From the NCBI GenBank assembly GCA_021783095.1, contig JAJXUG010000005.1:1-64000 (forward strand): a stretch of DNA of 64,000 nucleotides, in the 5' to 3' direction. Positions 51,012 through 59,418 of this stretch are shown here, in pieces. The stretch comes from Chloroflexota bacterium (lineage in GTDB: Bacteria; Chloroflexota; Limnocylindria; Limnocylindrales; CSP1-4). The notes under the pieces are model-generated. The model did no database searches, was not told the origin of the DNA, and saw nothing but the letters and a program-made list of their open reading frames with translations. The position numbers were made by a program, and so were the translations under genes. Positions within the stretch are counted from its first letter, which is position 1, and every line of letters begins with the position of its first letter.

Positions 51012-51019
51012 TCGAGCGA

Positions 51020-51056
51020 GCGGGCGCGTCGGCGGCCACGCCGCCGTCGCGCCCGC
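51020..51056 (+). other. Strong hairpin after binding-protein gene, copy 2
   Basis: Same 17-position stem with 3-nt loop as at 47935-47971, here in the native position between the binding protein and the ATPase, 37 nt before GTG 51094. Confidence 0.7.
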
Positions 51057-51093
51057 CCACACCCAACCCGACGACAGACAAGACGAGGCACCC

Positions 51094-52683
51094 GTGACCG
51101 TAACGCTCGGTACCCCGCATGCTCACTCGACCAGCGACTTCGCGTTGGAGATGGACTCCATTGTCAAGACATTCGGCGGCGTTCAGGCGCTCCGAGGCGT
51201 CTCCATCCAGGTCCGGCGCGGCGAGGTCCACGGCCTGATCGGCCAGAACGGCGCCGGCAAGTCGACGCTCATGAAGATCCTCGACGGGTACTACCCGGCG
51301 GGGTCCTTCGGGGGCAGCATCAAGGTTGCTGGAAACGAGGTCCGCCTGGCGTCGCCCCGCGACGCGCAGGCAGTCGGAATCGCGATCGTCCCGCAGGAGA
51401 CCACGGTCGTCGAACCTCTGAGCGTCGCCGAGAACATCATTCTGGGCGAGCTCGCGCAGCAGCAGACCCGCCTGTTCGCCCGGAACCGGTCGAGCGAGCG
51501 CGCCAGGGCGTTCTTGGGCGAGCACCATATCCCGCTCGACGCCGACGCCAAGGTCGCGACTCTGAGCATGCACAAGAAGCAGCTGGTCATGATCGCGCGC
51601 GCGCTCTACACGCAGCCGCAGGTCCTCGTGCTCGACGAGCCGACGTCGTCCCTTACCTCGGACGAGATCGAGAACCTGTTCGCGATCGTTCGAGGGCTCC
51701 GGGAAGAAGGCCTGACCTGTCTCTTCATTACCCATAAGCTCGACGAGATCCTCTCGCTCTGCGATCGCGTGACGATCCTGCGGGACGGGCAGACGGCAGG
51801 CGAGTACGCCCGGGCCGACTTCGACGCGGACCGCCTCATCACCGACATGATCGGGCGCAAGCTCGGGGACCTATATCCGCCGCGCCCGGCGCTCGCCGAC
51901 GATGCTCCCGAGGTGCTGCGCGTCGAGGGGCTCGCCATCGAGAACCCGCGCATGCCCGGCTCGGAGCTGCTGCACGACGTGAGCTTCACACTTCACGCGG
52001 GCGAGATCCTGGGCCTGGGCGGCCTCGTCGGGTCCGGCCGCAGCGAGCTCGTGACCGCGCTGTACGGTCAGACGCGGATCATGCGCGGCACGGTCACCCT
52101 TGAAGGCAAGGTAATCCAGCCGAACGGTGCCAAGCAGGCGATGGCCGAGGGCATCGGTCTCGTCACCGAGGACCGCAAGGCGGAAGGCCTGCTCTTCAAC
52201 CTCAACATCCGTGAGAACGTCACGCTCAATATCCTCAGCGGCATTTCGCGCGGGATCCTCCTCGACCGCGGCCACGAGCGCCAGGTCGCTCGCGACACGG
52301 TGCACGACCTGTCCGTGGCCGCACCGTCGACCGCCACGAAGGTGGCCAACCTGAGCGGTGGCAACCAGCAGAAGGTCGTCATCGGGAAGGTCCTCCTGCC
52401 CAAGCCCAGGGTGCTGCTGCTGGACGAGCCGACCAAGGGCGTGGACATCGCCTCCAAGGCGGACATCTACCGCCTGATGACGGTGCTTGCGAAGTCCGGA
52501 GTCGCCCTCATCTTCATCTCATCGGAGTTCCCCGAGCTGCTCGCGCTCAGCCACCGCGTGGTCGTCCTGGCCGGCGGCACGGTGCGCGAGACCCTGCCCG
52601 GCGCCTCGACGAGCGAGAATCGCCTGATGCGGTCGGCGATGCGCGTAGACGAGCTCCCCGACGACGCAGCCGAGCCGGCCTGA
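51094..52683 (+). CDS. Sugar ABC transporter ATPase (XylG/RbsA-like)
   Basis: A 529-aa two-NBD ATPase. NBD1: GQNGAGKST and VLDEPTSSL. NBD2: GLVGSGRSEL (degenerate P-loop as usual), LSGGNQQKVVIGK, and LLLDEPTKGVD with intact Walker B, unlike the ATPase at 19489. GTG 51094 lies at the end of the 1243-bp repeat. The partner permeases are likely those at 45643 (+) and 54559 (-). Energises uptake of the same sugar as the binding protein. Confidence 0.88.
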   Translation: MTVTLGTPHAHSTSDFALEMDSIVKTFGGVQALRGVSIQVRRGEVHGLIGQNGAGKSTLMKILDGYYPAGSFGGSIKVAGNEVRLASPRDAQAVGIAIVPQETTVVEPLSVAENIILGELAQQQTRLFARNRSSERARAFLGEHHIPLDADAKVATLSMHKKQLVMIARALYTQPQVLVLDEPTSSLTSDEIENLFAIVRGLREEGLTCLFITHKLDEILSLCDRVTILRDGQTAGEYARADFDADRLITDMIGRKLGDLYPPRPALADDAPEVLRVEGLAIENPRMPGSELLHDVSFTLHAGEILGLGGLVGSGRSELVTALYGQTRIMRGTVTLEGKVIQPNGAKQAMAEGIGLVTEDRKAEGLLFNLNIRENVTLNILSGISRGILLDRGHERQVARDTVHDLSVAAPSTATKVANLSGGNQQKVVIGKVLLPKPRVLLLDEPTKGVDIASKADIYRLMTVLAKSGVALIFISSEFPELLALSHRVVVLAGGTVRETLPGASTSENRLMRSAMRVDELPDDAAEPA

Positions 52684-52686
52684 CCG

Positions 52687-53670
52687 ATGAGCACCATCCG
52701 GGTATGTGGCGGGTCGCTCTCGGTGGACAGCGACCCGGAACGCGGGTTCGCGATCTCGGCGATCGTCGACGGCGTGAGCGGCGCCAACGCCCTCTGGCAA
52801 CGGACAGGGTTCGTCCCCGGTGAGTTCCGGCGGGTCCTCGGCCCGTCCGGCGAGCCGTCCATCGAGACGTTCGTGGACCTGTTCTCGGGCGGCTGGTTCG
52901 AGATGTTCCCGACGACCGGCTACTCGGGCACCGTCCAGGGATCCACCGGCTTGGCCGTCTCGCTGCTGCACGGCGAGGTCATGCGCCTCCCGTGGGAGTT
53001 GACCGCCCACGACACCTCCGTCGTCGAAGCGACCGTGACGACGATCCGGACCCCGTTCCGCCTGACCCGGCGGCTCGAGGTCCAGGGCGACGAGCTGATC
53101 GTCACCGAGCGGGCAGAGAACATTGCACCCGTCCCCGCGCCGTACGTGTGGGGCCACCACCCCTGCTTCGACCGTGCGACCTTCGCCGGCGGCCGGTTCG
53201 AGCTGGACGCGGCCTCCGCGGAGGTCCCGGCTCCCGTGTTCGACCGGGGCCACAGCTCGCTGGTTCCGGGCGCGCCCTTCGCGTTCCCCGTCGCACCGAT
53301 GCTCGACGGCGGCGTGCGCGACGTCGCGTCGATCCCTGAGGCGCCCGACGGCCGGCATGAGCAGACGACCGTCGTCGTCCGGCGGGGTGGCGTCCGGATC
53401 ACCGCGCCCCGGATCGGCCGAGCCTTCACACTGACCTGGGACGAGCGCGACTTCCCGCACGTCCTGCTGTGGCAGGACTACCAGGCGCCAGATGCGGCGT
53501 TCTGGGGAACCTGCGACACCTTCGCGGTGGAGCCTTCGTCCGCGCCCGGGCGCTCGCTCGACGACGCGGTGGCGGCCGGTGCCGTCAAGCTGCTCGCGCC
53601 GGGCGAGGCAGCGAACCTGACTATGCGCGCGCGATGGGGCGCCATCGACGAGGAGCCAACCGCGGCTTGA
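52687..53670 (+). CDS. Aldose 1-epimerase (mutarotase) family protein
   Basis: A 327-aa galactose-mutarotase-like protein. GHHPCFDRATF holds the catalytic His, and TFAVEPSSAPGRSLDDA near residue 280 holds the probable catalytic Glu. ATG 52687 is 3 nt after the ATPase stop, so it is translated with the transporter. It would speed interconversion of sugar anomers after import, before a dehydrogenase acts. Confidence 0.82.
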   Translation: MSTIRVCGGSLSVDSDPERGFAISAIVDGVSGANALWQRTGFVPGEFRRVLGPSGEPSIETFVDLFSGGWFEMFPTTGYSGTVQGSTGLAVSLLHGEVMRLPWELTAHDTSVVEATVTTIRTPFRLTRRLEVQGDELIVTERAENIAPVPAPYVWGHHPCFDRATFAGGRFELDAASAEVPAPVFDRGHSSLVPGAPFAFPVAPMLDGGVRDVASIPEAPDGRHEQTTVVVRRGGVRITAPRIGRAFTLTWDERDFPHVLLWQDYQAPDAAFWGTCDTFAVEPSSAPGRSLDDAVAAGAVKLLAPGEAANLTMRARWGAIDEEPTAA

Positions 53671-53773
53671 CCCGCCGACGCCCGTGGAATATCAGCGGTC
53701 GACTGCGAGCACGCCGCGGGCGGGCGGCGCCGCGCCCGGCCAGACATGGCGCGGACCGCCAGTCGCCGGCCCT

Positions 53774-54562
53774 CTAGAGCCTCGAGAGCAGGCCGCCGTC
53801 GATCATGATCGGCGATCCGGTGACGAAGGACGCCTCGGGCGACACGAGGAACAGGATCCCTGCCGCGATCTCCTCGGGCTGTGCCGCGCGACCCAGCACG
53901 CGATCGTCGCTCACGAAGCCGCCGTCGGCCAGCGTCTGCCCGAGCGCCTCGGAGTGCTTGTGCGCCATCGCGGTGTCCACGCCGCCGACGATCAGCGAGT
54001 TCACCCGGATCCGGTCGCGGGTGTAGTCGAGGGCCATTTGGCGCGACAGCGCGACGATCGCGCCCTTGCTGGCCGCATACGCGGCGACGCGCTCCATGGT
54101 GGCGTAGGCGTGGACCGATGACACGTTGAGGATCGCGCCGCCGCCGGCGGCGCGCAGGTGGGGGATCGCCTCGTGGCAGACGAGGTAGACGCTCTTGAGG
54201 TTCGTGTCGATGACCGCGTCCCACTCATCCTCGGTGCAGTCCTCGACGCCCCGGAACAGGAACATGGCCGCATCGTTCACGACGATGTCGAGGTGGCCGA
54301 ACCGCCCGACCGCATCGCGCACGAGACGCTCGACCTCCACCCGCTGGGACACGTCCGTCTGGATGAAGGCCGCGACAAGCCCCTCGCCCGCCAGTTGCTC
54401 GACGAGCGCATCGCCGAGCTCCTTCCGACGCCCCGCGCCGACCACGAGCGCGCCCTCGCGCGCCAAGAGGACCGCGGTGGCGCGCCCGATGCCGGACGTG
54501 GCCCCGGTAACGATCGCGACTTTGCCGGCGACCCGACCGCTGCCGGCCGTCTGGCCGCTCAT
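53774..54562 (-). CDS. SDR-family oxidoreductase
   Basis: A 262-aa SDR. TGATSGIG, VNDAA in the NNAG place, SSVHAYATMERVAAYAASKG with the Ser/Tyr/Lys set. ATG 54562 overlaps the permease stop (ATGA). Last gene of the minus operon that starts with E2 at 60575. With the FAH-type hydrolase in the same operon, a 2-keto-3-deoxy sugar acid (4-position) dehydrogenase is a good guess. Confidence 0.85.
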   Translation of the reverse strand: MSGQTAGSGRVAGKVAIVTGATSGIGRATAVLLAREGALVVGAGRRKELGDALVEQLAGEGLVAAFIQTDVSQRVEVERLVRDAVGRFGHLDIVVNDAAMFLFRGVEDCTEDEWDAVIDTNLKSVYLVCHEAIPHLRAAGGGAILNVSSVHAYATMERVAAYAASKGAIVALSRQMALDYTRDRIRVNSLIVGGVDTAMAHKHSEALGQTLADGGFVSDDRVLGRAAQPEEIAAGILFLVSPEASFVTGSPIMIDGGLLSRL

Positions 54563-55551
54563 ACGGGCTGCGCCCGTCGACGCAGCGAGTCCAACGAGAC
54601 CGACGCCAGCATGATCACTCCGATCACCACCGTCTGCCACCACGGGTCGATATGGACGACCACGAGGCCGCTTGTGATCGTCTGCAGGATCGCCAGGCCG
54701 ATGAAGGTGCCGATCATCGTGCCGCCACCACCGAAGAGGCTCGTGCCGCCGACGACGACGGCGGCGACCGCGGAGAGCTCCCAGCCGCTGCCGGTGGTGA
54801 TCGTCGAGCTCCCGAAGTGGATGATCGAGAGGATGCCCGAGATCCCGGCGAGCAGGCCGCTGGTGACGAACAGGATCGACTTGACGCGCAGTGTCTTGAC
54901 GCCAGCGATCCGCGCGGCGTCGGCGTTCCCGCCGGTCGCGCAGATGATCCGGCCGAAGTTCGTGCGCCCGATCACGAAGTGGCCGATGACGATGAACACG
55001 AGCAGGAGCACGACGCTGAACGAGATCGCCGCATCGACCTGGCTGAACTGGGTGAGCGGGAGATTGTGGACCGGGCGGGCGCCGCACAGCCACGTGGCGA
55101 GCCCGCGGGCCATGCCGAGCATCGCGATCGTCGCGATGAACGACGGGATCCGCGCTCGCAGGACGAGCGTGGCGTTGATGAGGCCGACGAGGCACCCGAC
55201 CGCGAGCCCGATCGCCATGGACAGGACCGGGTCCAGGTTGCCCTGGGTCATGAGCAGCGCCGCAACGATGGAGGTCAGGCAGGCCGTCGAGCCGACCGAC
55301 AGGTCGAACTCGCCCGCGACGATGAGCATCGTCTGGCCGACCGCGACGATGCCCGCGAAGGCCATCGCCTGGACGATCTCGTAGAGGCTCGCGGGGCGCA
55401 GGAAGGCCGGGTTCATGAACCCGAAGACAACCACGATCACCACGAGCACGAGGAGCCGCTTCATCTCGGGCGCGCGCACGACTCCAAGCGCCCGGACCCC
55501 CAGGGGGGATCCTGGTGCCGGGAGCCGAGAGACGCTGCTGAGTGCGTTCAC
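54559..55551 (-). CDS. Sugar ABC transporter permease (RbsC-like)
   Basis: A 330-aa permease. VAGEFDLSVGSTACLTSIVA and VVVGGTSLFGGGGTMIGTF are the family motifs. GTG 55551 begins 1 nt after the FAH gene stop. No binding protein or ATPase in this operon, so it may share those at 46814/49899 and 51094. It is distinct from the permease at 45643. Confidence 0.86.
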   Translation of the reverse strand: MNALSSVSRLPAPGSPLGVRALGVVRAPEMKRLLVLVVIVVVFGFMNPAFLRPASLYEIVQAMAFAGIVAVGQTMLIVAGEFDLSVGSTACLTSIVAALLMTQGNLDPVLSMAIGLAVGCLVGLINATLVLRARIPSFIATIAMLGMARGLATWLCGARPVHNLPLTQFSQVDAAISFSVVLLLVFIVIGHFVIGRTNFGRIICATGGNADAARIAGVKTLRVKSILFVTSGLLAGISGILSIIHFGSSTITTGSGWELSAVAAVVVGGTSLFGGGGTMIGTFIGLAILQTITSGLVVVHIDPWWQTVVIGVIMLASVSLDSLRRRAQPV

Positions 55552-55552
55552 G

Positions 55553-56431
55553 TCATGCCTCGCTTCCGCTGAGGAGCCTTGGACCGACGACAGGATTGCG
55601 CAGGGTGCCGATGCGATCGACCGCGACCTCCACGATGTCGCCCTCGCGCAGGTAGCGCGGTGGCTTCATCGAGTGGCCCACGCCCGCCGGCGTGCCGGTC
55701 AGGATGATGTCGCCCGGTCGCAGGGTACATAGCGACGAGAGATAGACCAGCAGGTGCGCCACGGTGAAGATCATCTGCCCAGTCGAGGCACTCTGTAGGG
55801 TCTCCCCGCCGATCACTGTGGAGATCGACAAGGTCTGCGGGTCGCGGACGGTCTCGCTCGTCGCCATCCATGGCCCGATCGGACAGAACGTGTCCGGAGT
55901 CTTGCCCGTCATCCACTGGGCGACCCGCAACTGAATCGTCCGGGCGGAGACGTCGTTGCCGATCGTGTAGCCCGCCACGGCCGCCAGGGCGTTGTCCGGG
56001 GTGAGGGAACGCGCCGTGGCCCCGATGACGACTGTCAGCTCGCCCTCGTAATCGACCGCAGGATCCTCCGCGAGCAGGACGATCGGGCCGCCGGGATCCT
56101 GGATCGCGCTCGGGAACTTCGCGAAGATCTCGGGGAATGGCGGCGGGGCGATGTTCGCCTCGGCGGCGTGCAGCCCATAATTGACGCCGACGCAGATGAC
56201 CTTCTCGGGCTGCGGGACGGGCGCCAGCAGGCGAAGCGAATCCACAGGCACGGGCTCCCCGAGGACCAGCGGCTGTGAGTCGCTCCATCCGGCCGCCGCC
56301 AACGCGGCCACGCCGATCCGGGAGGCGTCCTCGGGCAGCGACATCCCCGACGTATCGATGGGACGGACCGTCGAGCCCTCCACGACACCCAGGTGGACGC
56401 CGTGCTCGTCGCCGTATCGCGCGATCAACAT
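55553..56431 (-). CDS. FAH-family hydrolase
   Basis: A 292-aa fumarylacetoacetate-hydrolase-fold enzyme. ICVGVNYGLHAAEA, VDYEGELTVVIG (metal-binding Glu residues), GYTIGNDVSARTIQ, and ILTGTPAGVGHSMKPP are all family marks. ATG 56431 with GGAGG upstream; the frame from GTG 56449 is longer. Family members split C-C bonds of diketo acids, including 2,4-diketo-3-deoxy-L-fuconate/rhamnonate, or decarboxylate. The neighbours make a diketo sugar-acid hydrolase the favoured reading. Confidence 0.82.
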   Translation of the reverse strand: MLIARYGDEHGVHLGVVEGSTVRPIDTSGMSLPEDASRIGVAALAAAGWSDSQPLVLGEPVPVDSLRLLAPVPQPEKVICVGVNYGLHAAEANIAPPPFPEIFAKFPSAIQDPGGPIVLLAEDPAVDYEGELTVVIGATARSLTPDNALAAVAGYTIGNDVSARTIQLRVAQWMTGKTPDTFCPIGPWMATSETVRDPQTLSISTVIGGETLQSASTGQMIFTVAHLLVYLSSLCTLRPGDIILTGTPAGVGHSMKPPRYLREGDIVEVAVDRIGTLRNPVVGPRLLSGSEA

Positions 56432-56432
56432 G

Positions 56433-57401
56433 TCAGCGGGCCTCCACACCGCGAGGGTCGATCGCTATCCGGCCCGTCCGGGGCGCTTCCCCGGCGAGGC
56501 AGGCAATCACGCCGTCGAGGACCTGCGTGCGGACCCGGCGCTCGGAGGCGCTCGAATACCAGGCGAGATGCGGGGACAGGAGGAGCCGAGGCGCTCCGAG
56601 GACCGGATCGTCGGCGCGTGGCGGTTCCGTCGCGAGCACGTCGAGTGCGGCCCCGGCGAGCCGACCGCTCTCGAGCGCCGCGCGCAGGTCTGCCTCGTCC
56701 ACGAGGCCGCCGCGCGACACGTTGACGACGATGGAGCCCTCGGGCAGCAGCCCGAGCTCGCGGGCTCCGACCATGCTCCGCGTCTCGGGCGTCAGCGGCA
56801 TGTGCAGCGTCAGGATGTTGGCGCGGCGGAGGAGGGCGTCGAGCGAGTCGACGCGCTCGACGCCATCGGGCGCGGCGTCGATGTACGGGTCGAACAAGAC
56901 GATGTCGCGAACGAATGGCCGCAGCCGGGCCACGACGGCACGGCCGATCCGGCCGCCGCCGACGACGCCGACCGTCAGCTCGTCCAGCGGGGGAATGGGC
57001 GTCAGCACACGCCAGCCTGCGAAATCGGTGCGCGCTTGCTGGTCGGCGTCGAGGAGCCGGCGATGGACGGCGAGGATGAGCGCGACGGTGTGCGTCGCGA
57101 CCTCGCTCGTGGCGTAGTCGGGCGTGTGGTAGACGATGATGCCCCGAGCGCGTGCGGCTTCGAGGTCGATGGCATCGAGTCCCGTCCCCGCCCGGCCGAT
57201 GACCCGGACACCGTCGCCAAGAGCGGCGATGTGCGCCGCGGTCAGCGGGTTCGTCGTGACGATAACGGCCTCGGCATCGCGCGTGGCCTCCCGGACCTGC
57301 TCCGGGCTGTCGAGCTCCGCGAGCCGGACCTCAGCGCGTCCGCCGAGGTGGGTCTCCTCGACGGAAGTCTCCTTGATGGTCCCTCGCGCGATGACAATCA
57401 T
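56433..57401 (-). CDS. D-isomer 2-hydroxyacid dehydrogenase
   Basis: A 322-aa NAD-dependent dehydrogenase. VGVVGGGRIGRA, GRAGTGLDAID, NVSRGGLVDEADL with the catalytic Arg, and SPHLAWYSS with the terminal His. ATG 57401 overlaps the E1 beta stop (TGATG). Similar in layout to the gene at 25724-26719. It could interconvert a 2-keto acid product of the operon with its hydroxy acid. Confidence 0.85.
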   Translation of the reverse strand: MIVIARGTIKETSVEETHLGGRAEVRLAELDSPEQVREATRDAEAVIVTTNPLTAAHIAALGDGVRVIGRAGTGLDAIDLEAARARGIIVYHTPDYATSEVATHTVALILAVHRRLLDADQQARTDFAGWRVLTPIPPLDELTVGVVGGGRIGRAVVARLRPFVRDIVLFDPYIDAAPDGVERVDSLDALLRRANILTLHMPLTPETRSMVGARELGLLPEGSIVVNVSRGGLVDEADLRAALESGRLAGAALDVLATEPPRADDPVLGAPRLLLSPHLAWYSSASERRVRTQVLDGVIACLAGEAPRTGRIAIDPRGVEAR

Positions 57402-58375
57402 CACTGACCTCGCGCGACGAGATCGCGGGCGGCGCGATCGATGTCGGCGGCCTGCGGGAGCACGGCCTCGAACAATGTTGGGCTGTGGGCGATGGGCGCG
57501 TGCTTCGCACCCACTCGGACCACCGGGGCGGAAAGCCAGTCGAACACGTTCTCCTGGATACTCGCAGCCACCTCGGACGCGATGCTCCCGAAGAGGGGCT
57601 CCTCGGTGACGGCGACGAGCCGCCCGGTCTTGCGCACGGACTCCGCGACCGTCTCGATGTCGAGAGGCATCACCGTACGGAGGTCGATGACCTCCGCTTC
57701 GATCCCGCTCTCTGCCAGCGTCTTGGCTGCCTCCATGGCCTTGAACACGATCTGGCTGTAGCCCACGATCGTGACGTCGCTGCCGCCCCGCCGGATGGCC
57801 GCGCGGCCGAACTGCACGAGGTCCTCGTCGCCCCCGACTTCGCCGCGCGTTCCGCTCAGCTTCTTGTGCATCATGAAGATGACGGGATCCTCGCCGCGGA
57901 GCGCGGACTTGAGGAGGCCCTTCGTGTCGGCCGGCGTGGACGGCGTCGCCACGAGCAGTCCGGGCATGTGGGCGAACACGGACTCGAGGCTGTTGTTGTG
58001 CTGCGCCGCGTACAGAGCGACACCTGACGTCCCGCGGATCACTAGCGGGATCGGCGTGCCGAACATGTACCGCATCTTGGCGGCCTGGTTGACGATCTCG
58101 TCCATGGCGCCGAACGAGAAGTCGATGAAATTGAGGTCGACGACGGGTCGCATCCCGTTGAGGGCCGCCCCGACACCGGCGGCGACCATCGCCGCCTCTG
58201 AGATCGGCATGTCGCGGATCCGCTCCGCGCCGAACTCCTTGCCGAGCCCGAGCACCTGCCCGAAATGGCCCCCGCGATCGAGCAGGTCCGTGCCGAGGAC
58301 GAAGATGCTGTCGTTTCTCTGCATCTCCTCCCGCATCCCCTGCTGGAAGGCCTGGGAGTACGTCACCGGCGTCAT
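57401..58375 (-). CDS. 2-oxoacid dehydrogenase E1 beta subunit
   Basis: A 324-aa transketolase-like beta subunit of a pyruvate/acetoin/branched-chain-type complex. ISEAAMVAAGVGAALNGMRP has the Glu that contacts TPP; VALYAAQHNNSLESVFAHMP and VIDLRTVMPLD are typical. Overlaps both neighbours by a few bases. Works with the alpha subunit (58372) and E2 (59415) to decarboxylate a 2-oxo acid and make an acyl-CoA. Confidence 0.9.
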   Translation of the reverse strand: MTPVTYSQAFQQGMREEMQRNDSIFVLGTDLLDRGGHFGQVLGLGKEFGAERIRDMPISEAAMVAAGVGAALNGMRPVVDLNFIDFSFGAMDEIVNQAAKMRYMFGTPIPLVIRGTSGVALYAAQHNNSLESVFAHMPGLLVATPSTPADTKGLLKSALRGEDPVIFMMHKKLSGTRGEVGGDEDLVQFGRAAIRRGGSDVTIVGYSQIVFKAMEAAKTLAESGIEAEVIDLRTVMPLDIETVAESVRKTGRLVAVTEEPLFGSIASEVAASIQENVFDWLSAPVVRVGAKHAPIAHSPTLFEAVLPQAADIDRAARDLVARGQ

Positions 58376-59418
58376 CGCGCGTTCCCCAGACCGAGCTCGA
58401 GCCCGGTCACGTCGCGTGTTGCGGATATTGGATCCGGCAAGGGCGATTCGTCGGCGAAGGCGACCGCGTCCTGGACGGTCGCGCGGGCCCTGAGGACCAT
58501 CTCGTCGAACACCTCGTCATCGAGTCTGCCCGCGGCCTGAAGCGCAATCCTCAGGCGCTGGATGGGGTCCCGGGTGCTGCGCCACTCGTCGACCTCTTCC
58601 GTCGTGCGGTAGTTGATGATCTGGCCGGTGCTGTGGCCCTCGTAGCGGTACGTCCTGGCCTCGATGAAGGTAGGTCCGTCACCGCGCGCCGCCCGGTCGC
58701 GAGCTGCCGTCGTCGCACGATACATCGACACGACGTCTTGGCCATCCACGGTGTGAACCGGAAGGCCAAAGCCCTCCGCGCGCCGGGAGACGGAACCGCC
58801 GCCGGTGAGGCGCTCACTCGGCGTCTCAACCGCGTACATGTTGTTCTCGCACACGATGATCAGCGGCAGCTTCCAGACCGACGCAATGTTCACGAACTCC
58901 CACGTGCGGCCCGTGTTGGCGCCGCCGTCCCCGAAGAGCCCGACCCCGACCTGGTCCATGCCGCGCATCTTCGAAGCGAGCGACGCCCCCATCGCGATCC
59001 CGAGGCCCGCCCCGACGATCCCGTTACCGCCGAGGAAGCCGACCGATGCGTCGGCAAGGTGCATGCTGCCTCCGCGACCTCCGCGACACCCGGTCGCCTT
59101 TCCGAAGAGCTCGGCCATGAGCGAACGGGGCGCGAGACCCTTGGCGAGCGCGTGATGATGTGAGCGGTGGGAGCAGGCGAGCAGATCCTGCGGCTGGATC
59201 CCCGCCGCGATTCCCACTGCGACGGCCTCCTGGCCGATCGACAGGTGCAGGCCACCCGGGATCTTCCCGCTCATCGAGAGCCCGTCGAGCCTCGACTCGA
59301 ACTCGCGGATGAGGAGCATCTCGCCCAGCCACAGGATCAGCCGCTCGGGATCGACGCCGCTGATGTCGATCGGTAGGAACTGGCGGGCCCCCACGCCCGC
59401 CGTCGGGACTTCCGTCAT
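58372..59418 (-). CDS. 2-oxoacid dehydrogenase E1 alpha subunit
   Basis: A 348-aa TPP-binding alpha subunit. GDGGANTGRTWEFVNIAS starts at residue 163 and runs to ENN about 30 residues later: the full TPP motif GDG-x(27)-NN. CRGGRGGSMHLAD is the phosphate/activation-loop region. ATG 59418 overlaps the E2 stop. Resembles acetoin/pyruvate dehydrogenase alpha subunits; the substrate cannot be fixed from sequence. Confidence 0.9.
   Translation of the reverse strand: MTEVPTAGVGARQFLPIDISGVDPERLILWLGEMLLIREFESRLDGLSMSGKIPGGLHLSIGQEAVAVGIAAGIQPQDLLACSHRSHHHALAKGLAPRSLMAELFGKATGCRGGRGGSMHLADASVGFLGGNGIVGAGLGIAMGASLASKMRGMDQVGVGLFGDGGANTGRTWEFVNIASVWKLPLIIVCENNMYAVETPSERLTGGGSVSRRAEGFGLPVHTVDGQDVVSMYRATTAARDRAARGDGPTFIEARTYRYEGHSTGQIINYRTTEEVDEWRSTRDPIQRLRIALQAAGRLDDEVFDEMVLRARATVQDAVAFADESPLPDPISATRDVTGLELGLGNAR

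Larger units (their letters stand above)
49856..51098 (+). repeat. 1243-bp direct repeat, copy 2
   Basis: Second copy of the repeat at 46771-48013, with no difference seen. This copy starts 14 nt downstream of promoter copy 3 and runs into the intact ATPase gene, so it looks like the original arrangement; copy 1 is probably the derived one. Confidence 0.85.

Noticed and set aside
46771-51098. Composite transposon flanked by the direct repeats
   Set aside because: The repeats encode a binding protein, not a transposase, and no inverted ends or target duplications are visible.
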